Of a stretch of DNA of 33,654 nucleotides, positions 26,991-33,654 are shown piece by piece (within the stretch, counting starts at the first letter, position 1; each line of letters starts with the position of its first letter). The notes beneath the pieces were generated by a model. It was not told the DNA's origin. It searched no databases and worked only from the letters and a program-made list of their open reading frames with translations. Source of the DNA: Hydrogenophaga sp. (GTDB lineage Bacteria > Pseudomonadota > Gammaproteobacteria > Burkholderiales > Burkholderiaceae_C); assembly GCF_028698005.1 (NCBI RefSeq), contig NZ_JAQVEJ010000013.1, positions 1 to 33,654 of the forward strand, read 5' to 3'. The position numbers and the translations under genes were made by a program.

Positions 26991-28487
26991 TCAAAAGCCC
27001 TCCGGCGACTTCGTGTGCCAGTCGGTGGCTTGCTGGAAGGCGTGCGCGGTCTGCAGCAGCGCGGCTTCCTGGAAGTAGTTGCCGATCAGCTGCAGGCCCA
27101 CGGGCAGGCCGCTGTCGCCGAAACCGGCGGGCACGCTCATGCCGGGCAGGCCGGCCAGCGAGGCCGGCAGGGTGAAGATGTCGGCCAGGTAGTTGGCCAC
27201 CGGGTCGTCGCTCTTGTCGCCGATCTTCCAGGCCACCGTGGGAGCGGCCGGCCCGGCGATCAGGTCGCACTGCGTGAAGGCCTGCTGGAAGTCCTGCGCG
27301 ATCAGGCGCCGGATCTGCTGCGCCTTGAGGTAGTAGGCGTCGTAGTAGCCGTGCGAGAGCACGTAGGTGCCGATCATGATGCGCCGCTGCACCTCGGGCC
27401 CGAAGCCCTCGCTGCGCGACTTCTTGTACATGTCGATCAGGTCGTCGTACTGCGCGGCGCGGTGGCCGAACTTGACGCCGTCGTAGCGGCTGAGGTTGGA
27501 GCTGGCCTCGGCCGGGGCGATGATGTAATAGACCGGAATGGCCAGCTCGGTGCGCGGCAGCGAGATGTCCACCAGCGTGGCGCCGAGCTTTTCCAGCTCG
27601 GCCAGCGCGGCGCGCACCGGGCCCTGCACGTCGGCGGCCACGCCCGCGCCGAAGAACTCGCGCGGCAGGCCGATGCGCAGGCCCTGCAGCGGTCGCTCGG
27701 CACGGGCGCCCTCGCGCGGCTGACCCAGCAGCCGGGTGTAGTCCTCGGCCGGGTGGTCCAGGCTGGTGGAGTCGCGGTCGATGTCGGGGCCGGCCATCAC
27801 GGACAGCAGCGCGGCGCAGTCGGCGGCGCTGCGCGCCATCGGGCCGGCCTGGTCGAGGCTGGAGGCAAAGGCCACCATGCCGTAGCGCGAGCAGCGGCCG
27901 TAGGTGGGCTTGATGCCGGTGACGTTGCAAAAGCTCGCGGGCTGGCGGATCGAGCCGCCGGTGTCGGTGCCGGTGACCGCCGGCGCCAGGCGCGCGGCCA
28001 CGGCCACGGCCGAGCCGCCCGAGGAGCCACCGGGCACGCGGGCGGTGTCCCAGGGGTTGCGCGCCACGCCGTAGGCGGAGTTTTCGTTGCTGCCGCCCAT
28101 GGCGAACTCGTCGCAGTTGAGCTTGCCCAGGGTCACCGTGCCCGCCTCGGCCAGCTTGGCCACGACCGTGGCGTCGAAGGGGCTGCGGTAGCCCTCGAGC
28201 ATCTTGCTGCCGGCGGTGGTGGGGAAGTCCCGGGTGACGAAGATGTCCTTGTGCGCCAGGGGCACGCCCAGAAGCGGGCCGCGCTCGCCGGCGGCGATGC
28301 GTGCGTCCGCCGCCCGGGCCTGGGCCAGGGTCGCCTCCTCGTTGAACGCCAGGTAGGCGCCCAGGGACGCGTGCGCCCTGGCGCGCGCCAGCAGGTGCTG
28401 CGCGGCCTCGACGGCGGAGGTGCTCTTGTCGGCGATGGCGGCGGCCAGCTCGGCCACGCCCATCTCATGCAGGTCGCTGCGGCTCAT
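26991..28487 (-). CDS. gatA: Asp-tRNA(Asn)/Glu-tRNA(Gln) amidotransferase subunit A
   Basis: [78 protein letters not shown] overlaps gatC TGA. Confidence 0.97.
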   Translation of the reverse strand: MSRSDLHEMGVAELAAAIADKSTSAVEAAQHLLARARAHASLGAYLAFNEEATLAQARAADARIAAGERGPLLGVPLAHKDIFVTRDFPTTAGSKMLEGYRSPFDATVVAKLAEAGTVTLGKLNCDEFAMGGSNENSAYGVARNPWDTARVPGGSSGGSAVAVAARLAPAVTGTDTGGSIRQPASFCNVTGIKPTYGRCSRYGMVAFASSLDQAGPMARSAADCAALLSVMAGPDIDRDSTSLDHPAEDYTRLLGQPREGARAERPLQGLRIGLPREFFGAGVAADVQGPVRAALAELEKLGATLVDISLPRTELAIPVYYIIAPAEASSNLSRYDGVKFGHRAAQYDDLIDMYKKSRSEGFGPEVQRRIMIGTYVLSHGYYDAYYLKAQQIRRLIAQDFQQAFTQCDLIAGPAAPTVAWKIGDKSDDPVANYLADIFTLPASLAGLPGMSVPAGFGDSGLPVGLQLIGNYFQEAALLQTAHAFQQATDWHTKSPEGF

Positions 28488-28783
28488 TCGATCACCCTGG
28501 GCACGAGGAACAGGCCGTGCTCGACGGCGGGGGCGCTTTGCTGGTTGGCTTCGCGCTGGTTGGGTTCGGAGGCCACGTCGGGGCGCAGGCGCAGGGCCAC
28601 ATGATCGATCACGGCGGTGGGGTGGGCCAGCGGCTCGACACCGGTGGTGTCCACGGCCTTCATCTGCTCGACGATGTCGAAGAAGTCGTTGAGCTGGGTC
28701 CGCATGCGCTCGGCCTGGGCGGGTGGCATTTGCAGCCGTGCCAGATGGGCGATGCGGTCGATGTCGGAGGAACGCAAGGACAT
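28484..28783 (-). CDS. gatC: Asp-tRNA(Asn)/Glu-tRNA(Gln) amidotransferase subunit C
   Basis: [19 protein letters not shown]... [22 protein letters not shown]. Confidence 0.96.
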   Translation of the reverse strand: MSLRSSDIDRIAHLARLQMPPAQAERMRTQLNDFFDIVEQMKAVDTTGVEPLAHPTAVIDHVALRLRPDVASEPNQREANQQSAPAVEHGLFLVPRVIE

Positions 28784-28851
28784 GACGGTCGGTTGGACGG
28801 GTGTGTTGGTGGGGGGCGGACGCCACCGGTGGTCGGAAACCGCCGGCAACG

Positions 28852-28898
28852 GCTTGTAAATCGGGAAGATCGACCCCGTTTACAGGCAGTTATACACA
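28852..28898. promoter_or_regulatory. gatC/mreB divergent region: imperfect inverted repeat plus DnaA-box-like sequence
   Basis: GCTTGTAAATCGGG / CCCCGTTTACAGGC arms (28852-28865 / 28875-28887) and TTATACACA at 28890-28898. Confidence 0.5.
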
Positions 28899-29001
28899 GG
28901 GGATACGGTATTATCGGTGGTTTGGCGACAATGCCCGCGTGCAAGCGCTTTTTGCCGCCGAATCAAGCACTTGGCCACCTGATTCCCACCCACGGCGATG
29001 A

Positions 29002-30087
<1,086 letters not shown>

Positions 30088-30145
30088 GGCCGGGAGCGCG
30101 CCGGTGGGTGTTCCTTCCTGATCCATCCACCCGGCCAGAGACGAC

Positions 30146-31096
30146 ATGCCACTGGGCACGCTGGACCGCACGCCGCCCCCGTTCTTCAAGCAGGGGCCCT
30201 CGGCCCTGTCCCGGCTTGTGGTGTGCAGCGCGCTGGCGCTGTTCCTGATGGTGGCCGACCAGCGCTTTGACGTGATGCATCCCGTGCGCACGGTGCTGGC
30301 GACGGCGCTGTATCCCTTGCAGTGGACGGTGATGCAGCCGGTGGAACTGGTGCGTCGCGGTGGCCGCTACCTGACCTCGCTGCACGCGGCACAGCAGGGC
30401 GAGGCGCTGGCGCGAGCCCAACTGGCCGTGCAGGCCGAGCGCAGCCAGCAGGTGGAGCTGCTGATGCTGGAGAACCAGCGCCTGCGGGCGCTGCTGCAGA
30501 TGCACGATCGCGTGCAGACGCGCTCGGTCGGGGCCCAGGTGCTGTACGACGCGGCCGATCCGTACTCGCGCAAGGTCATGATTGACCAGGGGCTGGCCCA
30601 TGGGATTGAGGCGGGCTCGCCGGTCATCGACGACCAGGGCGTGCTTGGCCAGGTGACGCGGGTCTATCCGCTGGTGTCCGAGGTGACGCTGCTGGTGGAT
30701 CGGGACCAGATCATTCCCGTGCTCAATGCCCGCACCGGTGCGCGTTATGTGGCCTTTGGCCAGCCCGGCGAGAAGGGCGACGGGCTGGAGCTGCGCTACA
30801 CGCTGTCCAGCGCCGACATCGACGAAGGGGATCTGCTGGTCACCAGCGGTGTGGACGGGGTCTATCCGGCCGGTCTGCCGGTGGCCCGCGTGACCCGGGT
30901 GGAGCGTCGGGTCGAGTCGTCTTTCAACCGCATCCTGTGCGAGCCCCTGGCCCGCATCGACGGTGTGCTGCAGGTGCTGGTGCTGTCGCCGGTGGATGCG
31001 CAATTGCCGCCGCGGCCCGCCGAGGAGGCCACGGCGCGCGCGCGGGCTGCGCGGCCGGCGGCCGGGCCGGGGCATCCAGGAGGTGGGCAGCCATGA
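30146..31096 (+). CDS. mreC: Rod shape-determining protein MreC
   Basis: Position after mreB; VMIDQGLAHGIEAGSPVIDDQGVLGQVTRVYPLVSEVTLLVDRD, LVTSGVDGVYPAGLPVARV. Confidence 0.96.
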   Translation: MPLGTLDRTPPPFFKQGPSALSRLVVCSALALFLMVADQRFDVMHPVRTVLATALYPLQWTVMQPVELVRRGGRYLTSLHAAQQGEALARAQLAVQAERSQQVELLMLENQRLRALLQMHDRVQTRSVGAQVLYDAADPYSRKVMIDQGLAHGIEAGSPVIDDQGVLGQVTRVYPLVSEVTLLVDRDQIIPVLNARTGARYVAFGQPGEKGDGLELRYTLSSADIDEGDLLVTSGVDGVYPAGLPVARVTRVERRVESSFNRILCEPLARIDGVLQVLVLSPVDAQLPPRPAEEATARARAARPAAGPGHPGGGQP

Positions 31097-31623
31097 TCAT
31101 GCGCCCGGGACTGCAGCTGCTGCTGCCAGCCAATCCGGTGTTCATCTGGGTCACCCTGCTGGGTGCGCTGATGCTGAACATGCTGATGAACATGGGCCTG
31201 TGGGGCCGGGCGGCGTGGATGCCCGACCTGCTGGCCGTGGTGCTGGTGTTCTGGGGTGTGCACCAGCCGCTGCGCATCGGCGTGGGCGTGGGCTTCATCT
31301 TTGGCCTGGCGATGGACGTGCACCAGGGTGCGCTGCTGGGCCAGCACGCACTGGCCTACACGGTGCTGGGCTTCATGGCGGTGTCCATCCACCGACGGCT
31401 GCTGTGGTTCGCGTTGCCCAAGCAGGCGATCCAGGTGCTGCCGCTGTTCGTGGTCGCGCACCTGTTGTCCCTGCTGGTGCGCCTGTTGGCCGGTGAGAGC
31501 TTCCCGGGCTGGGCTTACTTGCTGGCGCCGGTGGTCGAGTCGGTGTTGTGGCCGCTGATCAGCGTGCTGCTGCTGGCGCCGCAGCGGCGTGCGCCGGATC
31601 CGGACGCCACCCGGCCCCTGTGA
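31093..31623 (+). CDS. mreD: Rod shape-determining protein MreD
   Basis: ATGA overlap with mreC; small multi-TM protein with PDLLAVVLVFWGVHQP...GLAMDVHQGALLGQHALAY. Confidence 0.95.
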   Translation: MIMRPGLQLLLPANPVFIWVTLLGALMLNMLMNMGLWGRAAWMPDLLAVVLVFWGVHQPLRIGVGVGFIFGLAMDVHQGALLGQHALAYTVLGFMAVSIHRRLLWFALPKQAIQVLPLFVVAHLLSLLVRLLAGESFPGWAYLLAPVVESVLWPLISVLLLAPQRRAPDPDATRPL

Positions 31624-31630
31624 CATGGTG

Positions 31631-31669
31631 CCCCCACGCTCCACCGCTGTGCGGGCCGCTGTTCCCCGA
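31631..31669 (+). repeat. Second copy of the intercistronic repeat element (mreD-mrdA spacer)
   Basis: CCCCCACGCTCCACCGCTGTGCGGGCCGCTGTTCCCCGAGG matches the reverse complement of the 16926-16965 region with about 4 mismatches in 40. Confidence 0.75.
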
Positions 31670-31704
31670 GGTGAAACGCTGTTGTCTTTCCCGTGTGATG
31701 CGCC

Positions 31705-33651
31705 GTGACGGAACTCAAGAACGTTGAAGCCGATCTGGCCCGGTTCCGCATCCGGGTCATCGCTGCGGTGCTGGCCGTGCTGGTGGCGTTCGGGCTGATC
31801 GTCGCGCGCATGGTGTACCTGCAGGTACTGCGGCACGAGTCGCTGGCGATGCAGGCCGAGAGCAACCGCACGGCGGTGCTGCCCGTGGTGCCCAACCGGG
31901 GCCAGATCCTCGACCGCCACGGTCGCGTGCTGGCGTCGAACTACTCGGCCTATACGCTGGAGATCACGCCCTCGAAGGTGCGGGATCTGGAAGCCACCAT
32001 CGACGAGCTGTCGACGCTGGTGGAGATCACGCCACGCGACCGGCGGCGCTTTCGCAAGCTCATGGAAGAGTCGAGGCGCTTCGACTCGCTGCCGCTGCGT
32101 GCCCGTCTGAGCGACGAGGAGGTGGCGCGTTTCGCGGTACAGCGCTACCGCTTTCCCGGCGTCGATGTGCGCGCGCGCCTGTTCCGCCAGTACCCGAACG
32201 GCGAAGTGGCCAGCCATGTGATCGGCTACATCGGGCGCATCAACCAGCGCGAGAAGGAGCAGATGGACGAATGGCCCGAGGAGGAGCAGGCCAACTACCG
32301 GGGCACCGAGCACATCGGCAAGCTCGGCGCCGAGCAAAGCTACGAGCGGCAACTGCACGGCGTGACGGGCTTCGAGCGGGTCGAGACCTCGGCGGGTGGG
32401 CGGGCGGTGCGTTCGCTGGCCCACACGCCGGCCATGCCGGGCGACACCGTGGTGCTGTCGATCGACATCCGCCTGCAAAAGCTGGTTGAGGACCTGTTTG
32501 GCGAGCGCCGCGGCGCGCTGGTGGCCATCGATCCGCGCACCGGCGAGGTGCTGGCCTTCGTGTCCAAGCCGACCTTCGATCCCAACCTGTTCGTCGACGG
32601 CATCGACGTCGAGAGCTGGAAGGCGCTCAACGAATCGGTGGACAAGCCGCTGCTCAACCGCGCCTTGCGGGGCACCTATCCACCAGGCTCGACGTACAAG
32701 CCCTTCATGGCGCTGGCGGCCCTGGAAACGGGCACCCGCCAGGCCCAGGTGATCGTCCAGGACGGTGGCTCGTGGACCTTTGGCGGTCACACCTTCCGCT
32801 CGGGCCATGCGCTGGGGCCGGTGGACATGCGCCGCTCCATCATCAAGTCGAGCAATGTCTACTACTACACCCTGGCCAACGAGATGGGGGTGGATGCGAT
32901 CCATGACTTCATGGCGCCGTTGGGCTTTGGCCAGCTCACGGGCGTGGACCTGCGGGGCGAGGTCCGTGGTGTGCTGCCCAGCCAGGCCTGGAAACGCAAC
33001 ACCTACAAGCGGCCGGAGCAGCAGCGCTGGTACGGTGGTGAGACGATTTCGCTGGGCATCGGGCAGGGCTACAACAACTTCACCATGCTGCAACTGGCCC
33101 AGGCCATGGCCACCATCGCCAATGGCGGGCATCGCTTCAAGCCGCACCTGGCCATTGCCACCGAGGACGCGGTGACGCGCCAGCGCGTTCCTCTGCCGCA
33201 GGAGCCGCCCGTGAACCTGGGGTACAAGCCGGAGAACGTCGCGGTCATCCTTGATGCGATGCACGCGGTGACGATCGAGGGGACATCGGCGCGGGTGTTC
33301 GCCGGCGCCGGCTACACCAGCGGGGGCAAGACCGGGACGGCGCAGGCGGTGACCATCGGCCAGAAGGAGCGCTACGACGCGCGCAAGCTCGAGGAGCACC
33401 AGCGAGACCACTCGCTCTACCTGGCCTTCGCGCCGGTGGAGGCGCCCAGGGTGGCGCTGGCGGTGGTCGTCGAAAACGCGGGCTTCGGTGCCGCGCACGC
33501 CGCGCCCATCGCGCGGCGCGTGTTCGATTACCTGCTCATGGACCAGTACCCGAACCCGCAGGACATGGCGGCGGTTCAGAAGGGGCAGGCCGCCGCGCCG
33601 ATCGGCACGCCGCTCAAGGCCAGCGAGTTGCCCTGGCCTCTGGAAGAGTAA
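31705..33651 (+). CDS. mrdA: Penicillin-binding protein 2 (peptidoglycan D,D-transpeptidase), GTG start
   Basis: NRGQILDRHGRVLASNYSAYTLEITP, YPPGSTYKPFMALAALETG (SxxK), KSSNVYYYTLA (SxN), SGGKTGTAQ (KTG). Confidence 0.97.
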   Translation: MTELKNVEADLARFRIRVIAAVLAVLVAFGLIVARMVYLQVLRHESLAMQAESNRTAVLPVVPNRGQILDRHGRVLASNYSAYTLEITPSKVRDLEATIDELSTLVEITPRDRRRFRKLMEESRRFDSLPLRARLSDEEVARFAVQRYRFPGVDVRARLFRQYPNGEVASHVIGYIGRINQREKEQMDEWPEEEQANYRGTEHIGKLGAEQSYERQLHGVTGFERVETSAGGRAVRSLAHTPAMPGDTVVLSIDIRLQKLVEDLFGERRGALVAIDPRTGEVLAFVSKPTFDPNLFVDGIDVESWKALNESVDKPLLNRALRGTYPPGSTYKPFMALAALETGTRQAQVIVQDGGSWTFGGHTFRSGHALGPVDMRRSIIKSSNVYYYTLANEMGVDAIHDFMAPLGFGQLTGVDLRGEVRGVLPSQAWKRNTYKRPEQQRWYGGETISLGIGQGYNNFTMLQLAQAMATIANGGHRFKPHLAIATEDAVTRQRVPLPQEPPVNLGYKPENVAVILDAMHAVTIEGTSARVFAGAGYTSGGKTGTAQAVTIGQKERYDARKLEEHQRDHSLYLAFAPVEAPRVALAVVVENAGFGAAHAAPIARRVFDYLLMDQYPNPQDMAAVQKGQAAAPIGTPLKASELPWPLEE

Positions 33652-33654
33652 GGA

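Noticed and set aside
30862-33498. 878-aa - strand ORF opposite mreC/mreD/mrdA
   Set aside because: Same high-GC antisense artefact; three well-recognised genes occupy the + strand.

Overview
High-GC (roughly two thirds G+C by eye) chromosomal segment that looks like a betaproteobacterium of order Burkholderiales, probably Comamonadaceae. That placement is inferred from gene order and protein similarity recalled from memory; no search was run. About 31 complete CDSs can be supported. In order: DUF3597 protein, glutathione peroxidase (-), a protein with two degenerate receiver-like segments, LplT-like MFS (-), alanine racemase, RND adaptor and permease, DUF2892/YgaP-like protein, SLAC1/TDT channel, TauE/SafE permease, NhaR-type LysR, YnfA/UPF0060, GMC oxidoreductase, small hypothetical (-), histidine kinase and OmpR-type regulator (-), AmpG-like MFS (-), M48 metalloprotease, MBL hydrolase / CaiB-BaiF CoA-transferase / LysR run (-), exodeoxyribonuclease III (-), pyrE, DUF4124 protein, gatB-gatA-gatC (-), and mreB-mreC-mreD-mrdA. 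No tRNA, rRNA, CRISPR array, transposon or phage gene was recognised. Most of the window is ordinary core or housekeeping sequence. The less-explained signals are: (i) a structured repeat found inside two different operons in the same orientation relative to transcription; (ii) a possible small RNA at about 15503-15579; (iii) an inverted repeat over the RND promoter; (iv) a LysR-box array; (v) the double pseudo-receiver protein; (vi) an RND-DUF2892-SLAC1-TauE cluster suggestive of sulfur-anion handling. I see no strong evidence for a wholly new multi-gene system.
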